Shown: one piece after another, positions 1 through 10,254 of the stretch
How positions within the stretch are numbered: the first letter of the stretch is position 1
How the letters are laid out: each line of letters starts with the position of its first letter
DNA from: Meghimatium bilineatum
Taxonomy: Eukaryota > Mollusca > Gastropoda > Stylommatophora > Philomycidae
DNA: 64,000 nt
Direction: 5' to 3'
Assembly: GCA_034231615.1 (NCBI GenBank)
Contig: CM067309.1
Span: 35,214,780-35,278,779 of the forward strand
Position numbers and translations under genes: made by a program
The notes under the pieces: model-generated
Databases searched by the model: none
Seen by the model: only the letters and a program-made list of their open reading frames with translations
What the model was told of the DNA's origin: nothing

Positions 1-327
1 ACATGATGACGCCAACTCCACTGCATAACCTTCTTAAATGCTTCCTATGACACTTATGGAAAGTGTAAACAGTGTTGCTATTCTTTGCTTCTTTTTCGAG
101 CTTCAATAACACATGAATGATGTAGGTAAATGATATTGCGCAAACAATGAACGTCTTGACAGCTGATGCCATTGATGCCGTTTGAACGTCTTGTCGGCAG
201 ATACCATTGATGCCATGTCATAGTCACATGGAGACACAAAAAATAAGAAGAGCTCTTACACGTTTTTGTGCAATTTGTGGGGAGAGGGGGTTTCACTTTC
301 CTAATCTTTATTTCATATCCAAGACTC
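1..327. other. Left flank without a recognisable gene
   Basis: I see no gene, RNA or known element here. The only structure is an imperfect direct duplication of 35 bp (149-183 and 184-218; both copies begin GAACGTCTTG and contain CCATTGATGCC). A 91-codon open frame on the minus strand (78-353) runs into the minisatellite, has no recognisable domain and is probably chance. Confidence 0.6.
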
Positions 328-660
328 CATATCTCCACTATATGCAACTCCATATCTCCACTGTATGCAATACTTTAGAACTGCATATCTCTACTGTATG
401 CAATACTTTAGAACTGCATATCTCCACTGTATACAATACTTTAGACTCCATATCTCCACTGTATGCAATACTTTAGAACTCTATATCTCCACTATATGCA
501 ATACTTTAGAACTCCATATCTCCACTGTATACAATACTTTAGACTGAATATCTCCACTGTATACAATACTTTAGACTGCATATCTCCACTGTATACAATA
601 CTTTAGACTCCATATCTCCACTGTATGCAATACTTTAGAACTCTATATCTCCAATGTAAC
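328..660 (+). repeat. Minisatellite, 32-33 bp unit, about 10 copies
   Basis: After one short unit at 328, units begin at about 351, 384, 417, 449, 482, 515, 547, 579, 611 and 644. Each contains CATATCTCCACTGTATGCAA followed by TACTTTAGA. Units differ by single substitutions (GTATGC/GTATAC, CTCC/CTGC), so the tract is fairly young. The mixed 32/33-bp length argues against coding use. Confidence 0.93.
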
Positions 661-662
661 TA

Positions 663-1136
<474 letters not shown>

Positions 1137-1832
1137 CTATCCCATTCCTAATGCAATTTTTCCTTGAATAATATTACTAACAATTCCTATATCAAGTCTT
1201 TCTCTTATAGTAGTATTAAATATATTTAAATCTTGTAACATTTTCTTATCACAAACTTCATTTCTAGTTTTCCTATCTTCATTTTGTAAATAACAGATGC
1301 CATGATTCATAGCAGCTTCATCAACTCTATTAATTGGTTTACTCCAAGGTTGTGTTGTAAAATCTGGTAGATTACCATATGGATCTTTTAACCTTTTCTT
1401 TAAATTAGTTCCAGGATCTGTAAAATTATGACCTGGTAAATGTAATTCAAATGGTAGTTTATTATATTATTTAAATTCCGCCGAAGACGGATGTGTCGGG
1501 CCATTGGCGCAAATAAAACGGCGACACAATGCCTTTCCATTCTCTGGACTACATCCTGCTGGAAATCTAGTAGGACAATGGTCCTGCTACAAGAGAATTC
1601 AGCGGGAGTTTGAGAATGAAAGCTGAAGAAGAAGAAGATATTATTTAAATTACTGCCATCATAAACTACTTCTGAAGCTTTAATGAATTTAATTTTTATA
1701 GTTCCACAGATTAACACACACATACCCTGTAACATATTTCTATTATTTTTGCATTTTTGAATATTCTAAATCTGAAGTATCTGTTTTCTTTCTACATTTT
1801 ACACAGTATAACATTTCAGCCATTGCTGTCAT
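1137..1832 (-). pseudogene. Zinc-ribbon plus phospholipase A2-like Polinton protein, broken
   Basis: The minus-strand frame opens at an ATG at 1830-1832 and within ten codons shows CVKCRKKT. This is a Cys-x2-Cys knuckle like the DUF5679 zinc ribbon found at the start of such Polinton proteins. A stop in an A-rich stretch near 1755 breaks it, and it resumes in another frame around 1735 (GMCVLICGTIK, the second knuckle). A SINE-like insertion then interrupts at 1478-1637. Beyond it, 1137-1463 encodes a PLA2-like domain of the type also seen in the parvovirus VP1 unique region: LHLPGHNF, then the calcium-loop region, then NRVDEAAMNHGICY. Two key positions look damaged: the loop reads DPGT (Asp codon at 1416-1418) where GPGT is usual, and the catalytic His is followed by Gly (1299-1301) where Asp is expected. 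It would help membrane penetration in a live element; this copy is surely inactive. The stop is at 1137-1139. Confidence 0.8.
1464..1651 (+). mobile_element. SINE-like element, copy a, with 14-bp TSD
   Basis: The body at 1478-1637 (160 bp) begins CCGCCGAAGACGGATGTG and ends in a (GAA)n tail. It is flanked by a perfect 14-bp direct repeat ATATTATTTAAATT at 1464-1477 and 1638-1651, the hallmark of target-primed reverse transcription. It is GC-richer than its surroundings. It interrupts the PLA2-like gene. Two more copies (7354-7515 and 9955-10118, opposite orientation) share the same 5' end, which argues for a defined short element and not random 5' truncation. I see no convincing tRNA-type box A or box B. 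Confidence 0.9.
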
Positions 1833-1878
1833 TTTACAATAATAAAAATGATAGAACAAAGTTATGATAATGTAGTCA

Positions 1879-2585
1879 GCATCATCATCAGGTGCCATGC
1901 CGGCTGGCGTAGGCGGTCATGGCTCTCCACAGCTCTCTGTCCTCAGTATTATGTATCAAAGTCGTTGTTGTTTCCTTGCCGTGCCAGGCTGTCAAACTGT
2001 CTAATATTTTCTCACCTTTTCTGTCAATTTTGCCTGTTGTGACTATGTTCTCTAAACCAACCTGTCTCATGAAGTGGCCAAAAAAAGAAGATTGCCTTTT
2101 TCTTATATTGTTGATTAAGGTCTGTTTCGCATTTGACTCTTCCAACACCTCTACATTAGTTTTTCTGTCAGTTCATGGTATTCTCAGCATTCGTCTGTAG
2201 AACCACATCTCTGTTGCCTCTAATTTCCCAATTTCCAGTTTGTTTATTGTCCAAGACTCACACCCATATGTTAGTATAAGGGTTATATAGCACTGCAGAA
2301 CTCTCTTTCTCACCTCTAATGACAATGTCATATTACACAGTATATTTTTCATTTTTCTGAATGTTGTTTTTGCCTGTCCTATTCTGCTTCTTATTTCTGT
2401 TGAACTTCTTTCATCTGCCGTAATCCTTGTACCTAAATATTTGAATTGGGCGACCTGTTTTAATACTATATCATTCACTTTGATCTTGCAAGGTGCGTTA
2501 TTTTGTTTCTTTGAAATAACCATTACTTCTGTTTTCTTGATATTTAAGAAGAGGGGCCTTTCTCTTTAATTTCTCTGACTACTAG
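1879..2585 (-). mobile_element. 5'-truncated RTE-like LINE, 3' part (family A)
   Basis: Read on the minus strand, this is the end of a non-LTR reverse transcriptase ORF followed by a short GAT-repeat tail at 1879-1890. The frame from about 2585 to 1888 encodes the end of the RT (FKYLGTRIT, YGCESWT, EMWFYRRMLRIP) and the C-terminal tail region (GHFMRQ, RELWRAMTAYA). It is broken by a single TGA at 2173-2175, where a Trp codon is expected. Very short 3' regions and trinucleotide tails are typical of RTE-type LINEs. The insertion separates the PLA2-like gene from the protease gene and has probably removed or displaced the start of the latter. I could not identify a clean TSD. Confidence 0.85.
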
Positions 2586-2980
2586 ATAACCTAGTAGAAA
2601 TAGATAATATAAAATTACCAAATGAATCTCTTACAAACTTTCAACTATTAGATGCTGTTAAAAAATAAAAATACCAAATTTTAGAGGTGTATTTATAAGA
2701 ACAGAACTTAAAGAACAAAAAATCAAATAAAAAAAGAATGTGGAATAATGAATTTAGATGGCGATTTAACTGATAAAACAAAAGGTACTCATTGGGTTGC
2801 ATGGTATAAAATACAACTAAAAATAATAATGATAAAATATATTTGGATAGTTTTGGAATTCAACCACCATTAGAATTAATAGATTATCTTCGTGAAATAC
2901 TAGGAGATATACAATATTTTACTGATCAAATACTTACTTTTAATACAGTAATTTGTGGACATTTATGTTTACAGTTTTAA
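2586..2980 (+). pseudogene. Polinton adenain-like cysteine protease, broken
   Basis: The plus strand encodes pieces of a maturation protease of the adenovirus protease (C5) type used by Polintons to process capsid proteins. Visible blocks are LTNFQLLDAV (about 2623-2655), RGVFIRTEL, ECGIMNLDGDL, GTHWVAWYK with the catalytic His codon at 2790-2792, YLDSFGIQPPLELIDYLRE, and CGHLCLQF with the catalytic Cys codon at 2954-2956. In-frame stops fall near 2668 and 2727, and a frame change falls near 2820, between WYK and the DSFG block. The frame ends at TAA 2978-2980; a neighbouring frame would end at 2995-2997, just overlapping the convergent polymerase gene. The start is lost at the junction with the upstream LINE. 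Not functional. Confidence 0.82.
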
Positions 2981-4935
2981 AAGAAATAAATAATTAATTA
3001 AAACCAAATGGATAAGTTGTTATTCCATTTTTACATATATTATCTTTTATCATCAAAAGGTGATGATTTTTTATTTATTTCATTTATAAACATTTCATGT
3101 TTTTCAGAATTCATAGTATACATTTTGTTATATTGTACTGTGGAATTTAATAAATAGCTTTTATAATCTTCAAATTTTATTTCTTTTTAATTGTTGATTT
3201 TGACAACGCCTTTTATTTCTTTCTTTTCTTCTTCAAGACCTAATGTTTTAAATGAATATGCTTTACTTCCTAATGTTATAAATTCTGTCATTGTTTTTCC
3301 GTTTAATTCATCTTTAAATTTTCCTACAAATTTTTTATTTGTTTCAGAATATAATGGATGATATTTTGGATAATCATTGTATCTAATTCATCTTTCATAT
3401 TTTCTAATTCGTTATATAAATCATTAGTATATATGTTTAAAACTAAACTGTCCGTATCTCCATATAAAATTTCATTATCTGGAAATTGTTTAGTAAATTT
3501 ATTATAACAAAACTCATACATCAATAATTTGCTAAGATCAAGAATACACATCCCCAAATAGATTGGTTTGTTTAAATTTAATTGATGGTTTAATATTTTG
3601 TATTCCAATAAAATTGTTATTAAAAAATATCACGTCTATAAAAGATGGTTTAGAATATAATTTAATTGCCTCCTTTTTATTAGTAACTAGTTTTAAATTA
3701 ACTCGTTCTCTAATATTTTCCATTGTCTTTCCCAAAGAAGGAACAATTCATATTTTTTGGTAGATCTTTCTCAGATTCAGATTTTGCTTTCTTTCTTTGT
3801 TCTGTGTTAAAATCAATGTATGGTTTCAACCAAGCTTCTTCTTTAAAATAAATAATTCTATGAATTTTGCTTACTTCCATTCCAAGAGATAAATAGAACC
3901 TTCAATACTTTATAATGAAGAACATATCTTTCTTATTTTTTAAAATTGAATTGCAATTTGGGAACCTTTCCTAATTTCTCTTCACCCGATAAATTCAATT
4001 GATATTGATATAATTCTTTTCTTTTAGTTATTATTCCTTCAGGTGCTAAAGGATATTTAAATATTTTTCTTTTACATTCATTTGTGTATTCTAAATCAAC
4101 TTCAATTATATATCTTCCTGTGTGTCTTATAAACTTTTCAGGGTTTTCCCATCTATAATCTCCTATTGGTAATAGTTGTGACACTGACCATCCATATAAA
4201 TTATTTGCATCCAAATATTGTAAATAACAATATTTAAGAAATTTTCTAATATCTAATGTTTCTCCTTTATTTTTTCTTTAAAAGATCTAAAATGTCTTTG
4301 CATTCAAAATCTTCAATAATTTTATTTCCATCATCATAATTTGGTGTTTGTTTATAAAATACTTTTGCCAATCTTTTTCCTAATACTTCTGAAAATCTTC
4401 CTCTTATTGATTTTTCATACATTAAAATCATATCAGTATCAGATAATAATTATAATTCAACTCCTGTATATTTTAATCCACATTGCCATGTGAATCCAGG
4501 TAGAGAGAAACAATAACATGGATCAATTTCATATTTTTAATTGAATTCTCTAAATTTCTCAAAAGCATCTGCTAGAATTAATACATCTGTTTGTAAATAA
4601 ATATCATGATAATCTTGAAAAGTTTTACAATTGAATGTTTTCCAAATTTTTTGTGCATGTTCATATTTTCCTTTGTAATTCCTTCTTGTCTAAATGTTGA
4701 ATAAAATTTATCAATTAGAGGCAATTGTTTCTTTAAATCTTTCTATAGAACCAATATATTCATATGGATAAATTCCTTTGAATGTTCTTTCATTTTTATC
4801 ATTTAAATATTTTAATGCATTATATTCTTTTTCATTAAAATTCTTATTCAAAAATGTAAAATCTTCATCTAACATTCCTTTAGAAATATTATCAACTGAA
4901 GTTGTCAAGAATCTATAACTATCAAGTAATCTTAA

Positions 4936-5450
4936 TTTTCTCTAAATCATCATCAAGTGTCGTCTCCGCAACGAAGGTTGGCTGCAACGGATCTCAAACA
5001 TCCCATGTCTGTTGTCTTGGTGGTGCATTCTGCTAGACTGTAACCTGTCCATCTTGTGATGTTACTCTCCCACTTGTATCTCTGCCTACCTCTTGCTCGC
5101 CTCCCTTTGACTTTGCCCTCAAGTAAGATCTTCAACAAGGTGTCATGTCTTTTAATGTGATCAAAATATTTTATTTTCCTGATCTTTATTTCTCTTAGTA
5201 GTTCTTTCTTCATATTGTCTATAGCACCTCTTTATTTGTTTTCTTATCTTTCCATGATGTTCTCCCTATTCTTCTATATACCTACATCTCAAATGCATCA
5301 ATTCTATCTTCTAATTGTTTATTTAGTGGCCATGTTTCTGAGCCATACATTAATATAGAGTAGATTAGCATTTTATAATTCTCATTTTTAACTTGTTTGT
5401 AATTTGTTTATATGTTAATATTTTCCTCATGTCATTGAAGCTACTTTTCT
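4936..5450 (-). mobile_element. 5'-truncated RTE-like LINE, 3' part (family B)
   Basis: The body at 4942-5444 ends, on the minus strand, with a frame at 5213-4953 (IRKIKYFDHIKRHDTLL, GRRARGRQRYKWESNITRW, SLAECTTKT, AANLRCGDDT) followed by a GATGAT tail. This is the usual C-terminal tail of an RTE-type ORF. Upstream coding (5444-5214) is more decayed. A 6-bp repeat TTTTCT at 4936-4941 and 5445-5450 is a possible but weak TSD. The polymerase reading resumes on both sides, which fixes the limits well. Confidence 0.83.
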
Positions 5451-5670
5451 ATAAGAACTTCCATATTCAATAGAAATATATTCTTGTAACCTTCTGATCA
5501 TCGTTTTCATATTTCTTTAATTCTTCTATAATAAATTGAAAATCATATCTACTTCCATTGTGAAAAAATACTGGAATAATTTAGAATGTTTACCTTCTTT
5601 TGTATTACATGATTGGCATGCAGTGCCTCTATATTTTCCATTAAAATGATTATGTTCTCTTATTTTTGTA

Positions 5671-6313
5671 TCAAGTATAATTATTCTTCTTCTTCTTTCG
5701 TTCACTTGAAACATGTCTATATCTGTAATTCTGTCTCCTTAATAAAACTCACTGTCTTTTGTAGTTCAGACAGTGTCCCATAGAGCTTTGATTCCAGTGT
5801 TGTTTCCTCTGGCCAATATGTCTGCCTCAGCATTTCATGCTCAGAACACTCTTGAAGTATATGTTTGGCGCTCTGTGCAACCTGTCCACATGTACACATG
5901 GCTGTGTTGCCAATCTTGAACTTTGTATACATGTGACTGCGGAGTCTATTGTGTCCTGTTCTGAGACGTAGAATTATAACTTGTTCTGATCTTTTAGGAC
6001 TTCCAGTAACTGAGGTTGGGCCCTTTCGAGGTATAGGGCCCGGCACCGTCCCTGCCTGAACGTCTGCCACAAGGCAGGCACCATAACTATTTATAAATAC
6101 AGACATGTTTCCATTGTGTTTTGTGTGCGGCATCCTGATTATCTGTACGCCTTTTGGCTGGATGCCTCCGTCTTCAGCACTCTGCTTACTTGGACCGGAC
6201 TATCGTCCTGCTCGTGTGGGACTGCCCGACCAGTCTTAGTTTCCAGCCCCTGATGGCTGAACTAAGCCCCATCACCACTGCACGGTGCTGGCCTCGATGG
6301 GGTCAAGTATAAT
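5671..6313 (-). mobile_element. RNase-H-type non-LTR retrotransposon fragment with 11-bp TSD
   Basis: A 621-bp GC-rich body (5682-6302) is flanked by TCAAGTATAAT at 5671-5681 and 6303-6313. On the minus strand it has a non-coding or decayed head (6302-6134), a 138-codon frame (6133-5717) and a 3' end with AACGAAAGAAGAAGAAG. The frame includes KRSEQVIILRLRTGHNRLRS, MCTCGQVAQSAKHILQEC and KLYGTLSELQKT. That Cys-containing region follows the RNase H domain in I/Ingi-like LINEs common in molluscs and other invertebrates. The RT and RNase H domains themselves are absent. It lies inside the polymerase gene, just before the KIREHNHF segment. Confidence 0.9.
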
Positions 6314-6544
6314 CAATTCTTTAGTGCAGATTTCATTACAATTATGATATTTATGTCCTTTTACTATTATTTTGTTTTATGGAAATTTTTCTTCACATAT
6401 CTAACATTCAGCTGTGTAAGTTTGCATTTATTGGTTTTTCTATTAAAGTAATTTAATTTCCCATCTATATGTTCATAATTTCAACAAATTTTTCTTTTGC
6501 ATCTACACCAGAGTAAAATATATAAACAGATGAAATTATATGAA

Positions 6545-6683
6545 AATCATCATCATCAGGTGCAAGCCAGCTGATGTAGGCAGTCATGGCTCTCCACAGC
6601 TCTCTGTCCACAGTATTATGTATCACAGTCATTGTTGTTTCCTTGCCATGCCAGGCTGTCAAACTGTCTAATATTTTCTCACG
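6545..6683 (-). mobile_element. Very short RTE-like LINE tail (family A)
   Basis: About 139 bp matching the last part of the 1879-2585 element: the same AGGTGC...CATGGCTCTCCACAGC order, encoding EKILDSLTAWHGKE and DRELWRAMTAY, with a GATGATGATGAT tail at 6545-6557 on the minus strand. It sits inside the exonuclease region of the polymerase pseudogene; polymerase coding resumes on both sides (HGIQVSSFI, and IISSVYIFYSG). No clean TSD could be assigned. Confidence 0.88.
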
Positions 6684-7135
6684 TATAAATGAGGATACTT
6701 GAATTCCATGTGAATATACTTTGTGCTTAAATAAATTTTCTGTATATGAATTAGTAGGATTTGGTTGAAGAGAAGAAATAAGAATATTTACAGATTCAAA
6801 ATCACAATAAAAAAACAAATGGTAACTTTAATTTAAAATGGTGATTTTCAAATTTCAATATTGTTCCCTTTTCAGGTACTATAAGTTTAGATAAAGGATC
6901 TATCAGATGATTTAATAAATATTTCTTAGAGAAATATGGTTGTAAACATCTTCTACAAGGAAAAACTTTATTATGATCATAATTTAACCTAAAGAGGTAA
7001 TTAAACAATAAATGAGTATTTCTATCTTGCTCAACATATAATAAATCTATTATGTGTTCTCTTTCTTCATTAAAACATGATAAATGACAGGATAAATTGA
7101 TTTCAAATCATCTTGCTTTTTTAATGCAAATATAA

Positions 7136-7260
7136 ACGATTTCAGGATTATTATTTTCAAATCTATCAAATATATTAAACACGATTTCAGGATTATTATT
7201 TTCAAATCTATCAAATATATTAAACACGATTTCAGGATTATTATTTTCAAATCTATCAAA
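7136..7260 (-). repeat. 45-bp in-frame triplication in the polymerase gene
   Basis: Units 7136-7180 and 7181-7225 are identical, and 7226-7260 is a partial third copy. Each 45-bp unit encodes 15 residues (FDRFENNNPEIVFNI) in the polymerase frame, so the duplication keeps the frame. Identity between units suggests it is recent or homogenised, although the gene is otherwise dead. Confidence 0.95.
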
Positions 7261-7339
7261 CACTGAATTATTTACTCTAACATAGTTATTATCTTTAAAT
7301 TGATCAAACACAGAATCATTTAATCTAATTGGATATTCT

Positions 7340-7529
7340 ATTCCTTCCATATTCTTCTTTCTTCTTCAGCGTTCATTCTCAAACTCCCGCTGGATTTCTC
7401 TTGTAACAAGACAATGGTCCTACAAGATTTCCAGTTGAATATAGTCCAGAGAATGGAAATGCGTTGTGTTGCCGTTTTATTTGCGCCAGTGGCTCAACAC
7501 ATCCGTCTTCGGCGAATTCCTTCCATATT
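7340..7529 (-). mobile_element. SINE-like element, copy b, with 14-bp TSD
   Basis: The body at about 7354-7515 lies in reverse orientation: TTCTTC tail at the left, and the conserved head (reverse complement of CGCCGAAGACGGATGTG) at the right. It is flanked by ATTCCTTCCATATT at 7340-7353 and 7516-7529, a perfect 14-bp TSD. It interrupts the N-terminal part of the polymerase pseudogene immediately upstream of MEGIEYPIRLND. Confidence 0.9.
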
Positions 7530-7653
7530 TATACAATCTTCCTAATCTTTATAATTAGATACTCTATGAGGATTTCTTATGTTATGTTCAATTCTCAACA
7601 TATAACAAATTATACACCACAAAAAATATTTGTCATCTTTTTTTTGTATATTT

Positions 7654-7719
7654 ATTATATAACTACTTTTAAAAGGTATGGCACCTGATGATGATGATTA
7701 TATAACTAATTTTAAAAGG
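7654..7719 (+). mobile_element. 20-bp RTE tail insertion flanked by a long TSD
   Basis: The 20 bases at 7677-7696 (TATGGCACCTGATGATGATG) match the extreme 3' end of LINE family A, as seen at the left end of the 1879-2585 copy on the opposite strand. On both sides is a 23-bp direct repeat (7654-7676 and 7697-7719) with one mismatch. The segment lies in the N-terminal polymerase pseudogene, between ELPFKI and the next block. The exact tail/TSD border is ambiguous by a few bases because the tail is a GAT repeat. Confidence 0.8.
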
Positions 7720-8092
7720 AAGTTCGAAATATGAAGATCCTCTCATTGTTCTTACTTTTACTAATACTACTGTTGTTTTAAACATTTCATAAAATACATT
7801 ACCACTTCCTTTTTGATTAAAGTTATCAATCCAATCTATAAAATGATCTCTGATTTTATCATATATAATATCAAAATGATTCATGGAATTTAAAAGTCGA
7901 AAACCAGCATTATAATAAACTACAATATATGTTTGATCAAAAACACAATGAATTATAATATTTAGCTTTTTACTTCCATTATTAAAATTATCAGCATAAT
8001 CTCTCACTCTATTTTTTTATACGATTAAAATATCTATTATATATATTTATCTATATATACTATATACTATAAAAATACTATAAATTTACCAA

Positions 8093-8213
<121 letters not shown>

Positions 8214-8333
8214 AATACTCTATTCTATATAAATACTATATTTATCAACATTTTTTCCTTATTTATTTATAACATATTTTATTTGTGGATTTTCTTCAGC
8301 CATTTTTAGGGTAACTTTTTTAATAAATAATAT

Positions 8334-8567
8334 TTAATCTGAATGTCTTTCAATAAACTTATTATAAACTTCTTTATATTTTTCTTTATTGTTTTTATAA
8401 TATTCTTGTTTTATTGGTTTACAACACTCATTACTAGATGCTCGATAAACATTTTTAACTTTACTTTCTTTTGAATATTCGGAATATGGTTTTAAAATAT
8501 GACATTTTCTACATATTTTTTCCGTGTTTATTTTTAGTATATATTTTAAATGAGTAAAATTAATCTA
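8334..8567 (-). CDS. Small Cys-rich ORF of the Polinton, no start codon
   Basis: The minus-strand frame ending at TAA 8334-8336 reads EKICRKCHILKPYSEYSKES, then a second Cys pair (NECCKP), then EYYKNNKEKYKEVYNKF. A Cys-x2-Cys pair, a basic stretch, a second Cys pair and a YYKxNKEK helix recall small zinc-binding proteins found in large DNA viruses and mobile elements; this resemblance is from memory of the pattern. No ATG is present in the open stretch, so it is probably a fragment. It lies head to head with the integrase gene and overlaps its first codons. Confidence 0.5.
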
Positions 8568-9676
8568 GACTTATTAAAAGCATTAGGTATTTATATTTTA
8601 GGATCAAGAATTAATTAGTCAAGTGATTTAGCAAATGAATCACATAAACCTATTATTAAAAAGTTTCCTAAAAGAAAAGCAATTGTAAATGGTATTGATG
8701 AAATATGGGGCAGCTGATTTAGTTGGTGTGTCAATGTATTCAAAAGAAAATAAACATTATCAATTTCTATTAACTGTTATAGATGTATTTAGTCAATATG
8801 CATGGGCAATACCTATTAAAAAATAAAAGTGGAATTGGTGTTTCTGAAGCATTTAAAAAGGTATTTAATGATAGTAATCATCATCATCATCATGTGCCGT
8901 CTCCGCAACGAATGTTGGCTGCAACATGTCTCCAACATCTCCTGTCTCTTGTCTTGGTGGTGCACTCTGCTAGACTGTAACATCATGTGATGTTACTCTC
9001 CCACTTGTATCTCTGTCTATCTCTTGCTCGCTTCCCTTTGACTTTACCCTCAAGTAAGGTCTTCAATAAGGTGTCATGTCTTTTAATGTGATAGTAAAAG
9101 AAAACCTTTATATCTTTGGGTTGATAAAGGCAAGGAATTCTATAACAATAATATGAAAACTATTAGAAGAAAATAATATAAATATTTATTCTACTGAAAA
9201 TGAAGGAAAACGTTGTATTGTTGAAAGAGGGAATTGAACTATGACACAAAAATATTTTACTGCTAATAACACAAATAAATACTATAATGTTTTAGATGAA
9301 TTAGTAAATACTTATAATAATACTAAACATTCTTCAATAAAAATGTTGAAGGTAGTAAAAAAGAAAATGAAAAAAAATGTTTATGAACATTTATTTGGTG
9401 TAAGTGATTCTATTGAAAACATGTCTTGCTCAAAATTAATAAAGTTAAAATTTAAAGATGGAGATTTGAGTAAGAATAATAAAGAAAACAGGAATATTTG
9501 AAAAAGGTTATACAAATAGATGGACAACAGAAATATTTGTTATTAGTGAAATTAAATGTACAAACCCTATAACATATAAAAAAAGGGATTTAAATGGTGA
9601 AGAAATTATAGGTTCTTTTTATGAACAAGAATTACAGAAAAGAGCCCAAAATTTTAATATTTTTACAAAGTTTTAA
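8550..9676 (+). pseudogene. Polinton retrovirus-like integrase, broken
   Basis: This is a DDE integrase of the retroviral (rve) type, which inserts the element into host DNA. The N-terminal part starts at the ATG 8550-8552 and includes HKPIIKKFPKRKAIVNGIDE. An extra G near 8707-8710 shifts the frame. The core follows as AADLVGVSMYSKENKHYQFL (first catalytic Asp codon 8716-8718) and VIDVFSQYAWAIPIK. A stop at 8824-8826 follows, with SGIGVSEAFKKVFND continuing in another frame. A LINE then interrupts at 8878-9088. Next come LYLWVDKGKEFYNNN (second Asp) and NEGKRCIVER (catalytic Glu), then a TGA at 9235-9237 where Trp is usual. The C-terminal part at 9241-9676 has YFTANNTNKYYNVLDELV, a frame change near 9480-9490, then the SH3/chromo-like end GIFEKGYTNRWTTEIFVI and GSFYEQELQKRA. 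Catalytic residues are recognisable but the gene is dead. Confidence 0.9.
8869..9097 (-). mobile_element. RTE-like LINE tail (family B) in the integrase, 9-bp TSD
   Basis: The body at 8878-9088 (211 bp) has its (GAT)n tail at the left on the minus strand and is closely similar to the 4942-5444 copy (shared GTCTCCGCAACGAA, GGTGGTGCA and CTCTGCTAGACTGTAAC). It is flanked by TGATAGTAA at 8869-8877 and 9089-9097. Removing one TSD and the body puts the integrase segments FKKVFNDS and KRKPLYLWVDKG back in register, which independently confirms the limits. Confidence 0.9.
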
Positions 9677-9954
9677 TATATTAATAATTGAACTGTTTAA
9701 TAAATTAAAATACAAAGATTTATATTTCTAATAAATAATTAATTAACATATTAGGAATAATAACTTTTAATTGATTAATATCTGAACGGTTATTTTTTAT
9801 ACGTAATCTAGATTTATTTAATAATGAATTATAATTTAATATAATAGATCCATTATTTCATATCTACAGTCATTAAAGTTTTTTTCTAAACTTTTTTTTT
9901 GAGGTTCATATTTTTCTAGATCAAAAAGTACACCATAAATCAGAAATGGTATAT

Positions 9955-10118
9955 TCTTCTTCTTCTTCAGCATTCATTCTCAAACTCCTTCTCAATTTCC
10001 CTTGTAGCAGGATCATGGTCCTACTAGATTTCCAGCAGGATGTAGTCCAGAGAATGGAAATGCGTTGTGTCACCGTTTTATTTGCGCCAAATGTCCCGAC
10101 ACATCCGTCTTCGGCGGG
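9955..10118 (-). mobile_element. SINE-like element, copy c
   Basis: Third copy, reverse orientation, with TTCTTCTTCTTC tail at the left and the conserved GAAGACGGATGTG head at the right (reverse complement near 10102-10115). It is similar over its whole length to copies a and b. No clear TSD could be read, so the ends are approximate. It lies between the SOCS-like tail and the ankyrin repeats of the flanking pseudogene. Confidence 0.85.
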
Positions 10119-10254
10119 GAATTTATATATAATAACAACTATTGCGAAATACATAACTATAATATTCTTCAATCTTTTCATTAATAAATTACATAATTCT
10201 GTAAGTATTAAAGTTTGACAAAACCTGATAAGGAGTTTGTTTATTATTATTTTG

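Larger units (their letters stand above)
2994..8007 (-). pseudogene. Polinton protein-primed family B DNA polymerase, broken
   Basis: This gene replicated the element. Reading from the right: N-terminal region 8007-7700 (GSGNVFYE, RGSSYFELP) and 7650-7100 (IEYPIRLND); a Cys-x2-Cys knuckle 7008-6850 (CRRCLQPYFSKK); exonuclease motif I near 6815-6785 (YCDFESVNI); KYRGTACQSCN near 5630; RTFKGIYPYEY near 4770; palm motif A DANNLYGWS at about 4214-4186; the motif B region GKTMENIRERV near 3735-3700; motif C YGDTDSL near 3470-3455 with its Asp pair intact; a C-terminal end with KFKDELNGKTM near 3300 and SPFDDKR near 3050. The stop is 2994-2996. Five retro-insertions (4942-5444, 5682-6302, 6545-6683, 7354-7515, 7677-7696), a 45-bp triplication and many frameshifts interrupt it. 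Without these it would be about 3.4 kb, a normal length for the family. Polarity is convergent with the protease gene. Confidence 0.9.

Noticed and set aside
1919..2200. Plus-strand open frame over 1919-2200
   Set aside because: It is antisense to the LINE ORF on the minus strand, whose RT-like motifs and tail fix the true orientation.
6545..6683. TSD for the short family A LINE
   Set aside because: Flanks TATATGA and TATAAATGA are similar but not a clean direct repeat, so I did not assign one.
7464..7688. Plus-strand open frame of 74 codons at 7464-7688
   Set aside because: It begins in the SINE-like copy b and continues antisense to the polymerase pseudogene; no recognisable domain.
9946..10218. 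Plus- and minus-strand open frames of 90-130 codons at 9921-10,313
   Set aside because: They run across the SINE-like copy and its flanks, and no domain is present; the SINE and ankyrin interpretations explain the sequence better.
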